Shown one piece after another: positions 30,721-41,789 of a stretch of 64,000 bases of DNA (position 1 is its first letter; each line of letters starts with the position of its first letter). This stretch comes from Amblyomma americanum. Its lineage: Eukaryota; Arthropoda; Arachnida; Ixodida; Ixodidae. The notes under the pieces were generated by a model that was given only the letters and a program-made list of their open reading frames with translations, searched no databases and had not been told where the DNA came from. Location: NCBI RefSeq assembly GCF_052857255.1, contig NC_135498.1, positions 86,190,639 to 86,254,638 on the forward strand, given 5' to 3'. The translations under genes and the position numbers were made by a program.

Positions 30721-33484
30721 AGGTATATCGACTGTCATTCGCCATGCAACTTAACCGACATTGCTGGCCCAGAGTGCAATAGGTGGATCGGAAGTGCGAG
30801 GTGTTGTGGCCCCCGATACGCGGCCCAATGATTCGTCGCGTGAATCGGCGTTTGGACATGCTGTTCACGTAGTGTGTCCGCGGGTGGCTTTGTGGGAAGG
30901 ACGGCACTCATAGCGTCTACCTCTCTTCGGTATCGGTCATCCCGCTCTGACCTTATGAGCGAGAGCTCTGTGACTATGAGTACTATATCCGCCGTTTTCG
31001 TTTGTGCACCCTACCCATCTAGACCTACTTTCCCTTGCCCCCTCAATCGCACCTCCCCCTCTTTTCCCCCTTGTTGAAGTTATCTTTACATCATCAACTC
31101 CACCTGCTGCTATAATTTGTCAGGAGTACAGGGGTTCCACATCCCCCCCCCCCTTTCTTAAGTGCTTTCTCTGAGGTCTACCCAATGTTTTGCTTTTCTT
31201 TAATTTCGTATTTTTCTTCGTCTTCTCGTCTGAACACCCCTCCCCGCAGCATTTCGTTCCGCTATCCTGGGTAATTCTCTTATCAGAATTTAGAGGGCAA
31301 CATAGCCACCTGTAGCCGCTGGACACACAAGCACAAGTTCGTGATCTGTCCATGCTTGGCGGCCCTGGATGCCCTTCAGCCGAGCAGTCCTTTTGTTACA
31401 GTTCTGCCATTCAATCGGTTCAACCACTTTAACGCACAATATGCCCGACAAGATTCACCCTAACACCCTAATACCCTTTGCAAGACACGCCTCCTCCCCT
31501 CGCCGGGCCTTCCTCCACGGACTGAAGACTAATTTAAACCCAGCCGTTGATGAGCGCTTTGACCAGACGAAGACAGGTCCTCTTGTCGAAGAGTTAGCAA
31601 GCACCCTCAAACTTTCCCCTCCTTTGTTAAATTTGTGATTATCAAGCACAGTCTGCCCACGCTCTCTCTACCATAGTTTCATATAGAGGTTTGCTAAACA
31701 GCACACATGCCTCCACGCAACTGGCGGAAGCAGTTTAGAGCATGGGCAAGTATACTTTCCAAAAATTCGTGGCATTGCACCCCTCAAGGAATCATCGGGA
31801 TGAATAATTAAAATTAAATATACAGTGCGGAAAATACAACATTACCACCTGTGGCTGCTAGAGGACTACACTCGCAAAATATCTGTATAATTGTATAAAT
31901 AAAGCCTGCATGCTTACCTGGAACACACTCTAGCCGCTCTTTTGTTTCGACTGTCCGCGCCATGTGGGAAACGGCTCGAATAAAAAACAAATAAATACAA
32001 AATATTAGAACGGGATTTACGGTGAAGGCAGAATAAGGAGAGTTAGCCGAAATATCGCTCCGAGTTCCCTGAATCAACGAAACATTCTCGCGCTGGTCGT
32101 GCTGCTGCAGCCGCTGCCGATCCTCCTCGTAACAATCCTCCCCGGTTGAATGCGCAGCTCCGTCCCCCAGCTCCGTCCCCCCAGCCCTCCACTTTCATTC
32201 GTGCATGCTCGGAACCCGCTTGCACGTTCTCGCTTTTCATTCATTTTTTCCCACTTTTCGGCTCTTCCATGTTGCCTAATTCCTCTGTGCGAGTTTTTCA
32301 GAAAAATTCTTCCAGTCATACCAAGCCGCAGTATTTGAAGCCCACGCTCGATATCTTTCCACGCTCTACGCCCTCGGATTTCATTATGCTGAGCTAGCCT
32401 ATCTCCTATCATGGTTTTTAAGGTCAACATGCTGATCATACTTAGCATCAATCCTGCCTGCACAACATTCACCGCTCCAAATTCACACCCTCCTTCTCCC
32501 ATGGAGCAAATACTATACTAAAAGCCCGCCAATGATGAACGCTTTGCCAGACAAAGACAAGTTCTCTTCTGGAAACGTTGGCAAGCCCCCTTGAGGGGTT
32601 ACACTCCCTTCATTACTTTGTGATTTCCTACGTACTACAAGTCTCATGCATGCGCAATTTCACAAAGTTTTCATAGGTAATATATATCCTCGGCAGCATA
32701 AAACACTGCAGGTTACAGGAACCAGAAACATGTTATCGTTTCTCAGTAATTTAATGCGTCGGCCATCACGTTTGTTCGAATCATTCATTTCGCTTACCGG
32801 ATTAGTATACGAACAAGGCTTCGAACTGAGACAATATATCGCATCTGGTCCGCGATCACTTCTAAAACAAGCAGTTAGAATTCAACGCAGGGCTAAATGA
32901 GAGCATCAACATCCTTGAAAAAAATTCAGAGGACGATTACGATTCTTTATGCTGCGAAATTTGAGCACCGCTGTGTCGGTGTTTCAGAACCTGTAGGGTG
33001 ATTGTTTTCCATTGCTGGTTCGTCGGCAAGGCTGCCGACGATATTAGTTCGATAGTAGTACTACTTGATGAAGGCGACCATGCGCAATGCTGATTGCGGG
33101 AGAAGATGCATATTAGATATAGAAGTGTTTGTAGAAGACGACGACCATGTGCAAAGCGCAACGCGAGAGTGGATTTCAGTTTAACACAAAGCGTGGTCGG
33201 CTGCGGCGATAGTTGTAGAGCGCTCTCTACAATCTCTTAAGGCTCATTTTATTGCATTGCTGGGTCGTCGGCACGTCTGGCTACAAGATTGTTTTAGTAG
33301 AAGAATTTGATCTCAAAGAAGACGATATGAAACAAAGGAGAATTGTTTTATTTAATAAAGATTCCTTGCAGTATCTCTCAGGTTATTATTCCGACAAATT
33401 TTCTTTCCGCCTGGACAGTGCTCGAAAAATTGAGTAATACTGCTATGAGCGGTTTCCTTCATTTTTTTTCCGCCATATAACGGA
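30721..33484. other. Repeat-poor stretch with a related sequence pair
   Basis: No convincing gene. Positions about 31540-31640 and 32520-32630 are diverged direct copies sharing GATGA-CGCTTTG-CCAGAC, a GACAGG/GACAAG-TTCTCTT block and TTTGTGATT; they look like ends of an old retroelement. A 142-codon minus-strand frame at 32074-32502 has low complexity and no recognisable motif. A C tract lies near 31142-31153. Confidence 0.45.
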
Positions 33485-33640
33485 GAAGTAGGCTTTCGCT
33501 GGGCCCCTGGTCACTGTGGCATTGCTTGTAATGAGAGGGTTGAGTCTTTAGCAAAGTCTGCCCCTGGTGGACTTATTCTCCAGTTCGTCCGAAATACTGT
33601 CTACGTGACTATAGCACGCTTTCAATGATTTCAGCGCCTC
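33485..33640 (+). pseudogene. RNase H fragment of an I/Jockey-type LINE
   Basis: The frame reads EVGFRWAPGHCGIACNERVE followed by SLAKSA, matching the terminal RNase H block W-x-PGH-x-GI-x-GNE-x-AD. The last catalytic Asp position is changed (NERVE). Only this remnant of the element is recognisable. Confidence 0.6.
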
Positions 33641-34026
33641 CACTACTTGAGCCATGATCCTCTACTTGCTGCGGGGGATTTTCGACCCCTGCCATTATCT
33701 CTGAGTTTGCGGATGAGCTAATCAAAACAATCTCTGGTGTCACGACCTTCCTGCGGTGCACTATAGATCGGTTTTTAAATCACTTGCGAGGCATTGTCCG
33801 AGGTTCGCCGCCATACAAATGAAGAAAGCAGTGGAGAATGTCCCAGGTGGCTTCGACCGGTTCTCACAACGTTGCCATGCAGCAGAGGGTCAGCAGGAAA
33901 AGCAACAAGACGAGCCTGTCTCTCTCTGCTGTGGGCACTGGTAGGTGCCTCAAGGTGACTGGCAAGTGCCTCTTTGAAAAGGAGTTGACCTCTACCTCAT
34001 GACAATCGGTCTACAGCATTAGCTGT

Positions 34027-34446
34027 CTTTATACGAACTCGATAGCGTCGTGTCGAGTCGGGGGTCGGACTCAGAAAGTTCAACCCACTAGATGACTGCG
34101 TGTTTTCATGAACTCGATTTTCGCGAGTCGAGACCGGCTAGGATGCCTTGCGGTGCACGGGCGGGGAAGGGGCCCATCTAGCATCCCTAAGACCTGTTAA
34201 ACTGAAGCGACCCGAAGCGTCGAGCAGCGCATTGAGAGCAAGAGGTGGTAGTCCTCAAGACTGAGGCCCGCCGGCACTGTTTCGGAGGCACGACGGCGCA
34301 AGCGAAAAACAAGTTCACATTTGTCCTCTCAACTACCAGTGTCTTCGAACCGACAGCGCTCATAGCACATCGGGAGAGGGTCGAGTTGCGTCAAGCTACT
34401 CTTCGCCGAGTTGGCTGAACCCGGCCCTTTCGAGTTCATATAAACG
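34027..34446. repeat. Palindromic core of R1, copy B
   Basis: Bounded by TTTATACGAACTCGATA and TCGAGTTCATATAAAC, with a TCGAG-rich interior like copy A. Confidence 0.6.
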
Positions 34447-35258
34447 CTGGTATTGGCTGGAGGGCCTGCTTTGAAGTGTATTTGCCACTTTATTGAGGTG
34501 CCGTCACCTGAGTGACTGCAAACCTTCATTGCGCAAGGAAAAGTGCTGTTCTCCTACATCATCTAGAATAGGAAGCCAACTTCCTCTGCGTCGCCTGTAT
34601 TGTGATGCAAACAATGCCTTATTGCGTGGCGGCCAGGTGGCCAAGGGGTTGAGGAGAGGTTTTGGGTGTGGCCATGCATCCCACTTCTTTTTTGTCTGCA
34701 ATGCAGACCCTTGACTACTGTATGAAGTCGTTCAACAAGTTGGAGCAAAACGAAAAGCAGAAATCCTTTAGGAATGCAGCCCAAGCAAGAACAAAGAGGA
34801 AAGAAAGAAGTTCAGTTCGTCCATGTTCTGAGGAAAACCTGCGCGCGCGAACGCAGGCAAACAAACTGCTGGGAGAGATCACATACAAATTTTTGAGCTT
34901 GTAAAACGCAAATACTAGTTTCGATATGGATGAAACTTGCATCTTAACAATTAAGAAAGAAAAAAGGGTTTGAATACTGCGGACGAAATGTCGACATTCA
35001 GTTTAGTTTTTTCTTTGCCGGAAAACATGAAATACCGATATATCGCAAACCATAATTTCTTTAATATTTAGCTCTGATTTGTAAAAATCGACACTCAAAA
35101 AGAAAAATCAGTCCCCAGCATTTCCTTTATTCTCTGAAGAGGAAAACACTGCCACAAACTGCATTAAAATCGAAACGTACTTAGACAGCCTATAGCATCT
35201 TAATGTTTCGATGTATTTCCTATATACCCTCCCAGTGTTGAACTCACTTAACGATCCT

Positions 35259-35263
35259 ATGTG
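35259..35263. repeat. Target-site duplication, left (Gypsy2)
   Basis: ATGTG directly precedes the LTR and recurs at 40637-40641, where R1 sequence resumes (GTGCATGT as in copy A). Confidence 0.8.
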
Positions 35264-35488
35264 TGTTGTGTGCGCGCGAAACCAAGCACGCGTGTTATCG
35301 CGTACTGCCTGCGCATGCTCACTGCTCGACTATCTCTCATCGGGTAGCCCGTGCTGGCTTTAAAAGACCGCTCGCACGGGCCCACCGCGCTCTGTATGTA
35401 ACCTGTTGGCTTCCTGCCAAGTAGCAGGAATAAACGTTCTTTCGATGCTACGTCTACGCCGCCCAGTTCTTGGATGCCAGACATGACA
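35264..35488 (+). repeat. Gypsy2 LTR, left
   Basis: 225 bp, TGTTGTG...TGACA. It holds a TATA-like TTTAAAA at about 35359-35366 and a polyadenylation signal AATAAA at 35429-35434. It matches 39563-39787 with six substitutions and no gaps. Confidence 0.93.
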
Positions 35489-35491
35489 TAT

Positions 35492-35509
35492 TGGCGACGA
35501 GGATGGGAT
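35492..35509 (+). promoter_or_regulatory. Primer-binding site of Gypsy2
   Basis: TGGCGACGAGGATGGGAT lies three bases after the LTR. Its complement ends in CCTCGTCGCCA, the expected 3' end of a tRNA-Ser (GCU-type) with added CCA, so a seryl tRNA is the likely primer. The tRNA match is from memory of eukaryotic tRNA-Ser. Confidence 0.65.
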
Positions 35510-35637
35510 GACCGCCGTACGGAATTCGCAGTGTAAAGAACCTGGCCTCTGTGTAAAAAAGCTTCCCGCCACGAAGATTTCCCTGCGGTGAAATTCCTGA
35601 AACTGGCATCACGGCAGCCGAAACTTTCAAGTGAGTC

Positions 35638-36339
35638 ATGAGTCACATCGGCTACATTGAACCTTTCGACGAGACCACGAGCGACTGGCGCTCGTACGCG
35701 GAAAGGTTCAAGGCCTATCTTTCGGTCAACGATGTTCAGGTAGCAAAGAAGGTTCCTGCTTTCCTAAGTCTCATCGGCGCGAAGACCAATGCGCTGCTCA
35801 AGTCGCTGACGGCACCGGACGCACCGTCGTCACGAGAGTTTGACAGTCTTCTGAAACTCCTGAGCGATCACCTGGCGCCGCAGTCGTCCGTCATCGAAGA
35901 GCGTGCGAAATTTTACAAGCGGTCATAGCGAAGCGGTGAGTCTATTGCCGAATTTGTCGCGGAACTTCGAAGGCTGGTGCAGAGTTGCGAATTTGGAAGT
36001 TTCTTGGATGAAGCGCTCCGGGACTGTTTCGTTTGCGGCCTGCTCCGCGAGGATATTCAGCGTGTGTTGTTCACGGAAGACAAAAAGCTAACCTTCCAGA
36101 AGGCCGTAGATAGAGCTCTTGCCATGGAAACTGCAATGAAAAGCGCGGCGTTCACGCATAACAGCGTATCCCCGGCATACGAAGCGAATAAGGTTCGAGG
36201 CGAAAAGCAGTCTGTGATGTCGCCAAGCTGTTTCCGTTGCGGGTCACCCAATCACTCTAGTGAAGCGTGCCCTCATATCGGCGATACATGTTATAATTGT
36301 AACCGGAAAGGGCATATTCAACGCGCCTGCACGAAATGA
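35638..36339 (+). pseudogene. Gypsy2 gag
   Basis: Gag forms the particle that packages element RNA. From ATG 35638 the frame reads a capsid-like domain (ETTSDWRSYAERFKAYLSVN, later RSGESIAEFVAELRRLVQSC) and two CCHC knuckles, CFRCGSPNHSSEAC and CYNCNRKGHIQRAC. A TAG at 35926-35928 interrupts it; the second copy has CAG there. A TGA at 36337-36339 separates it from pol, which continues in the same frame. No frameshift is present. Confidence 0.88.
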
Positions 36340-36372
36340 AAGAAAGCTAGGGAGGAAAAGCCTCGGAAACGT

Positions 36373-39300
36373 GTGAAGATGCTTACGTCCGTCCGAAACG
36401 AGTCGTCTGTCTCACTTCAGTCAGTCAACGCAGACCCGTTTACTGTACCCGTGAACGTTGACGGTGTCCTACTGACGATGGAGCTTGACACCGGCGCAGC
36501 CGTATCCGTCATATCATGGCGCGAATTCCAGAGGCTGTTTCCACGTAAGCGACTTCAGCCAGCTACGTTAAAGCTGCGCACGTATACTGGGGCCATAGTA
36601 ACACCGAAGGGTATGGCGAAAGTCGTGCACCACAACGGCCAGAGCGTGGAGCTTCCCCTGTACGTCGTGCACACTACAGGACCGGCACTCCTCGGCAGAG
36701 AATGGTTGCAAGATATTCGTCTGGATTGGAAGAACCTAGTTTTTTTGAAGCACCTTGGTCCCTCTCGAGAAATGTCAAAACACTGGCAAGAAAAGCTGGA
36801 AGCCATGCTAGTCAGCCATTCCGAAGTTTTCAAGGATTAGCTAGGTACCATCACGGAAGAGTAGGCCGAGCTTGTCCTTCGCGAGGGGTCACAGCCGAAG
36901 CTTGTAAAGACAAGAAGCGTTCCCTTTGCTCTGCAAGGTGCAGTAGAAGCTGATCTTGTGAAAATGGAGAAGCTTGGCATCATAACGCCTGTTGCTACAA
37001 GCGAATACGCGACGCCCTTGGTACCGGTGGTGAAGAGGGATGGAAGCCTCCGACTGTGTGGCGATTATAAAACCACCGTCAATCCCTGTCTGGAAGTAGA
37101 CCGGTACCCGCTACCTCGGATAGATGACCTTCTATCAGCGCTTGCAGGAGGAGAGCAATTTTCGAAGATCGATCTGAGTAGGGCCTACCAGCAGGTAGTT
37201 ATGGCGGAAAGCTCCCGCAAACTACTGACGATAAACATACATAAGGGCTTGTATACTATGAACCGTCTGGCTTTCGGCATTTCGTCCGCCCCAAGCATAT
37301 TTCAAATAATTATGGACAACATGCTGAAAGGGTTGTAAGGAGTCAGTTGCTACCTTGACGACATCCTGGTCACAGGCAAGACCAAGCAAGAGCATTTCCA
37401 TAACGTGGAAGCCGTCTTGTCAAGATTGCAGGAACGCGGTGTGCGCATCCGGCGCGATAAGTGCTCGTTCTTTCAACGAGATCACCGTTATCTGGGCCAC
37501 GTCATCAACGCCGAGGGTGTTTGCGCATCGCCTGAAAAGGTATTGGCACTGCTAAATGCGCCTGCTCCTAAAGACAAGCAGCAACTGCAGTCATTCCTTG
37601 GGATGGTCAATTATTACGGCAAGTTTGTTCAGCGTCTCTCGACTTTGGCACAGCCGTTGTACAGGCTGCTAAAGCAAACAAAGGAGTGGACGTGGGATGC
37701 GTCATGCCAGCTTGCTTTCACGGAGATAAAAGCAGCTATGGCTTCCCCTCCAGTTCTTGCCCACTATGATCCGAAGCGACCGCTTCAACTTGCCTGCGAC
37801 GCATCTCAGTACGGCATAGGCGCAGTTCTTTCGCAGAAAATGACAAATGGATCAATTCGGCCGGTTGCCTACGCATCCCGCACATTGCCAAGTGCCGAAA
37901 AGAACTACAGTCAGATCGAGAAAGAAGCCCTTGCCCTCGTATTCGGCGTAAAAAAGTTTCATTTCTACGTCTATGGAAGGTTCTTCACGCTTGTGAGTGA
38001 CCATAAACCACTACAAACAATTTTCGGCCCGAAAACAGGCATTCCCGCGATGGCAGCTGCCCGCATGCAGCGTTGCGCGCTGACGCTGTCAGCCTAAAAC
38101 TATGCTCTTGAATTCAAGAAATCTACTGATAATGCGGAAGCAGACTGTCTATCGCGCTTGCCACTCGACAGCAGCGAAAAGCAATCGGCAGAAGAAAGCG
38201 AAACTTTTTATTCGCTTCGTTTTGAAACGCTGCCTGTCACAGGCCAAGACATCGCTCGTGAAACGAGGCGTGATCCTGTACTAAGCAAGGTACTGAACTT
38301 CACAAGTGCTGGCTGGCCGTCGCATGTCGCTGAAAAGGAGTTGAAACTTTTCTTCGACAAGCGTTTGGAGCTTACAGTTCATCAAGGGTGTTTAATGTAT
38401 GGCATGAGTGTAGTCGTGCCTCCAAAACACCGAGCCTTCTTGCTTGAGGAACTTCATCAGGGTCATCCCGGTATCGTAAGATGCAAAGAACTCGCGAGGA
38501 GCTACGTCTGGTGGCCTGGTATCGACGCGGACCTAGAGCAACACGTGAAGAAATGTGCAGAGTGTCAGCAGCAACGGAACGAACCAGCACCGGCTCCGCT
38601 TCATCCATGGTCATGGCCGACTTCGCCGTGGCAAAGAGTTCACTTGGACTTTGCTGGACCCATGAAAGACAAAATGTTTCTTGTTGCTGTGGACGCACCC
38701 TCAAAATGGCCGGAAGTTTATGTCATGCAGAAGACTACGGCGTACCACACAATTTAGTGTCTCCAAGACCTGTTCTCTCGTTTTGGCGTACCCGAGACCA
38801 TAGTGACCGACAACGGACCACAGTTCGTTTCCGAAGAATTCAAGAGCTTCGTCAAAGGCTTCGGTGGTCGTCATATCGTGAGTGCAGCGTACCATCCAAG
38901 CACGAATGGCCTTGCGGAGAGATTTGTACAGACAATGAAATCTGCGTTGCGGAAAGGACGACCCCAAGACTCCTTGCACGCTACCTTAGAGACGTTCCTG
39001 ATGACGTACCGCAACACGCCGCATGCGACTACAAGAGAAACTCCAGCAAACCTTTTCATAGGTAGACGACTGCGCACGAGACTCGACGCAGTCAAGCCTT
39101 CTGTCGGGGGAAGAGTGGCTCAGCAACAGGTCTCCGATGTGTTGCGACGCAAGGCACGTGAGCGACTTTTCAACATCAACGATGAGGTCCTCGTGAGGAA
39201 TTACAGAGCTCCTGAGAAATGGGTCCCTGGCACTATCATTCAGCAGTCTGGCCCCGTTTCATTCAAGGTTCGAGTTAGGACGAATCGTGTGGTGCTCATT

Positions 39301-39504
39301 TGGCGTCGTCATCAAGACCAGCTACTGCTCAGCATCGACAGCTCAAAGCAGAGCATCATGGAAGATTTTATTCCAGATTCCAGGGATCCTGAGAGCGACA
39401 CCGAGCCACTTCCAGCTGCGGCCCCTGCGGCAACGAACGACCCTCCAGGGGAGCGACGCTATCCACAGAGGGACCGGCGACCTCCTGATCGATATCAGCC
39501 ATAG
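36373..39504 (+). pseudogene. Gypsy2 pol: protease, RT, RNase H, integrase
   Basis: All pol domains follow in one frame: protease LDTGAAVSVIS (near 36486); RT with LRLCGDYKTTVNP, KIDLSRAYQQVV and CYLDDILVTG (near 37350); RNase H LACDASQYGIGAVL (near 37791) and VSDHKPLQ; integrase zinc region HQGHPGIVRCKELARSYVWW; and DDE core residues in HLDFAGPM, VTDNGPQFVS and STNGLAERFV. The C-terminus ends RRYPQRDRRPPDRYQP. Stops lie at 36838, 36862, 37336, 38095 and 38755, but no frameshift occurs over 3.1 kb. The element is dead, although every domain is still present. Confidence 0.92.
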
Positions 39505-39548
39505 CATTAGTTGCATTGTATAATGTAGCAAAAGGACTTTGCGCTCAT

Positions 39549-39562
39549 TAGGAGGAAGGAGA
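39549..39562 (+). promoter_or_regulatory. Polypurine tract of Gypsy2
   Basis: TAGGAGGAAGGAGA directly precedes the second LTR and would prime plus-strand synthesis. Confidence 0.8.
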
Positions 39563-39787
39563 TGTTGTGTGCGCGCGAAACCAAGCACGCGTGTTATCGC
39601 GTACTGCCTGCGCATGCTCACTGCCCGGCTATCTCTTATCGGGTAGCCCGTGCTGGCTTTAAAAGACCGCTCGCACGGGCCCACCGAGCTCAGTATGTAA
39701 CCTGTTGGCTTCCTGCCAAGTAGCAGGAATAAACGTTCTTTCGATGCTACGTCTACGCTGCCCAGTTCTTGGATGCCAGACATGACA
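39563..39787 (+). repeat. Gypsy2 LTR, internal
   Basis: 225 bp, colinear with the left LTR. It is followed by the same TAT spacer and primer-binding site (from 39791), so it serves as both the 3' LTR of the first unit and the 5' LTR of the truncated second unit. Confidence 0.92.
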
Positions 39788-39936
39788 TATTGGCGACGAG
39801 GATGGGATGACCGCCGTACGGAATTCGCAGTGTAAAGAACCTGGCCTCTGTGTAAAAAAGCTTCCCGCCACGAAGATTTCCCCGCGGTGAAATTCTAGAA
39901 ACTGGCATCACGGCAGCCGAAACTTCCAAGTGAGTC

Positions 39937-40630
39937 ATGGGTCACATCGGCTACATTGAATTTTTCGACGAGACCACGAGCGACTGGCGCTCGTACGAGG
40001 AAAGGTTGAAGGCCTATCTTTCGGTCAACGATGTTCCAGTAGCAAAGAAGGTTCCTGCTTTCCTAAGTCTCATCGGCGCGAAGACCTACGCGCTGCTCAA
40101 GTCGCTGACGGCCCCGGACGCACCGTCGTCACGAGAGCTTGACAGTCTTCTGAAACTCCTGAGCGATCACCTGGCGCCGCAGTCGTCCGTCATCGCAGTG
40201 CGTGCGAAATTTTACAAGCGGTCACAGCGAAGCGGTGAGTTCATTGCCGAATTTGTCGCGGAACTTCGAAGGCTGGTGCAGAGTTTGCGAATTTGGAAGT
40301 TTCTTGGATGAAGCGCTCCGGGACTGTTTCGTTTGCGGCCTGCTCCGCGAGGACATTCAGCGTCTGTTGTTCACGGAAGACAAAAAGCTAACCTTCCAGA
40401 AGGCCGTAGATAGAGCTCTTGCCATGGAAACAGCAATGAAAAGCGCGGCGTTCACGCATAACAGCCTATCCCCGGCGTACGAAGTGAATAAGGTTCGAGG
40501 CGAAAAGCAGTCTGTGATGTCGCCAAGCTGTATCCGTTGCGGGTCACCCAATCACTCTAGTGAAGCGTGCCCTCATATCGGCGATACATGTTATAATTGT
40601 TACCGGAAAGGGCATATTCAACGCGCCTGC
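39937..40630 (+). pseudogene. Second, truncated Gypsy2 gag
   Basis: Homologous to 35638-36331. The codon that is TAG in the first copy is CAG here, but an added T near 40285 shifts the frame (stop at about 40311). Both CCHC knuckles are present, with CYNCYRKGHIQRAC in place of the Asn form. Homology ends at GCGCCTGCA, where ATGACA (LTR end) and the ATGTG duplication follow. Pol is missing. Confidence 0.88.
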
Positions 40631-40636
40631 ATGACA

Positions 40637-40641
40637 ATGTG
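40637..40641. repeat. Target-site duplication, right (Gypsy2)
   Basis: ATGTG matches 35259-35263; the flanking CATGT then continues R1 as in copy A. Confidence 0.8.
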
Positions 40642-41751
40642 CATGTATGAAGTTCGCTTTAAAAAACTACGTATGGCCTAGTTCTGTTAGGACAGTATAT
40701 ACTTCGCGTACACGCGGCGATATCCGGTTCTGAAGAGTTAATATATGAAAGGCGCGCATTCAAAACATGTGGCTTTATTCAAACTTACACGTTGAGCCGT
40801 CGTGGCGGAGTGGTAGCGTCTGCGTTTGAAACGCCAAAGGCCCGGGCTGGATTCCCAGCCTCGGCATGGGTTTTTTCATTCATTGAGTGTGCGGGGGGTT
40901 TACTACGTGGTTGGTCATGTGGTGCGGAGGAGCTGCCAGCGGCGCGGAGCGGTGGTTGGTCACATGGTGCGGTTTCCAGAGGATGCGCAGACAGGCCTGG
41001 CGCGCGGCGGCGGCTCCGGCGCGCCAGCTGTTCGCCGTGTGACTTCACTGCTCCTCGCGCATGCACAGAACGGCTCTCAAGGGGCCACGCGAAACTGCTC
41101 AACTTTGGCCAGTGTAGCTTACGCTACAAAAATACGACTGCTCCACACTACCAGGTGTTAACTGTCCCTCGTGGTTATGGTGTATACGTCATAAGAGATA
41201 TGGCGCAACCACACTCTGCTCAATTTATATTTCACGTCCTAAAGAACAAATGTATTCTTTAATGCTATAAAGGACGGCATTTTACCCAGCCACGATGCCT
41301 CTGAACTCCATATTTGCGGAATCATTGAACAGTGTTGTGCCTATGCATACCAACGCTGTACACGCGCTACATAAAGAAATAAGTCCTTGTTGCTTGGTGC
41401 AATTAGCAGGTGTGTGTACTTCCATCAGCGACTATACTCCAATTATACTTTAGAACGCAGCGGCCTAAGCCCGTCAGTGGACCCCGTTCAGCCAATGGCG
41501 TCGGCTGATTCTCGTCACGCTGCAGCATTAGAATACAGGGAGTGGCGCCACAATAAAGAAAAGGGTGTAACACTGGAGATATAAAGAGGGGATTATCCCC
41601 TTTCGTCAACCACTCCTAGTTTTGGTAAACTAGCAAGGTCATGTTAATCGGCCCATGCTGTTGGGCTGGAAAGCGTCCTTTTATTTGGAAAAGCCATTGC
41701 ATTCTTGAGTTATATCTGACTAATGCATGTGTGCCTGCTTTTGTGGGAGCC
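40642..41751 (+). repeat. Long repeat R1, direct copy B, right part
   Basis: Similarity to copy A resumes after Gypsy2, breaks at a SINE (about 40796-41090), and is strong from about 41155 (CTCGTGGTTATG) to 41745. The MULE inverted repeat begins where similarity to copy A ends. Confidence 0.7.
40796..41090 (+). mobile_element. SINE-like insert with tRNA-Ser(UGA)-like head
   Basis: Positions 40796-40866 fold like a degenerate tRNA: GCCG/CGGC outer acceptor pairs, TGGCGGAGTGGTAGCG as D arm and A box, an anticodon stem-loop GCG-TTTGAAA-CGC with anticodon TGA (Ser), a short variable arm, and T arm GGCTGGATTCCCAGCC as B box. A GC-rich body with repeated TTGGTCA-ATGTGGTGCGG phrases follows. I favour a tRNA-derived SINE or pseudogene over a working tRNA, because the D arm is short and two acceptor pairs fail. 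The right boundary is approximate. Confidence 0.55.
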
Positions 41752-41789
41752 GGAAGATACGTCCCCGGAACATACATCCCCTGAAAGAG
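41752..41789 (+). repeat. MULE left terminal inverted repeat
   Basis: It pairs with 44632-44668; the shared core is GGAACATACATCCCC after GGAAGATAC. Confidence 0.75.

Larger units (their letters stand above)
33752..35263 (+). repeat. Long repeat R1, direct copy B, left part
   Basis: It matches copy A from about 20788 (TAAATCAC-TGCGAG) to about 22700. It is interrupted at the ATGTG site by Gypsy2 and continues at 40637. It carries its own palindromic core. Confidence 0.8.
35264..40636 (+). mobile_element. Tandem Ty3/Gypsy element (Gypsy2): LTR-gag-pol-LTR-gag remnant
   Basis: The order is LTR (35264-35488), primer-binding site, gag-pol, polypurine tract, LTR (39563-39787), primer-binding site, and a second gag that stops at 40630. 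The last bases ATGACA equal the LTR terminus and are followed by the 5-bp duplication. I infer that a tandem element lost its second pol and nearly all of its third LTR. The two LTRs differ at 6 of 225 positions. Confidence 0.9.

Noticed and set aside
31540..31600. Possible hammerhead ribozyme (TGATGAG ... GTCGAA)
   Set aside because: PLE ends can carry hammerheads, but the strands between TGATGA and GAA do not form a proper stem II directly adjacent to the core, and the 5' core C-T-G-A is TTGA. The same test on 55075-55110 gave a good stem but no CTGATGA.
35257..35646. Minus-strand ORFs over the Gypsy2 LTRs (also 39343-39783)
   Set aside because: They follow LTR sequence and occur in both LTRs only because the LTRs are copies; there is no protein-like composition and no independent support.
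41743..41751. 9-bp target duplication of the MULE
   Set aside because: The 9 bases left of the inverted repeat (GTGGGAGCC) do not match those on the right (TACACCCTC); partial complementarity suggests instead that the inverted repeat extends outward.
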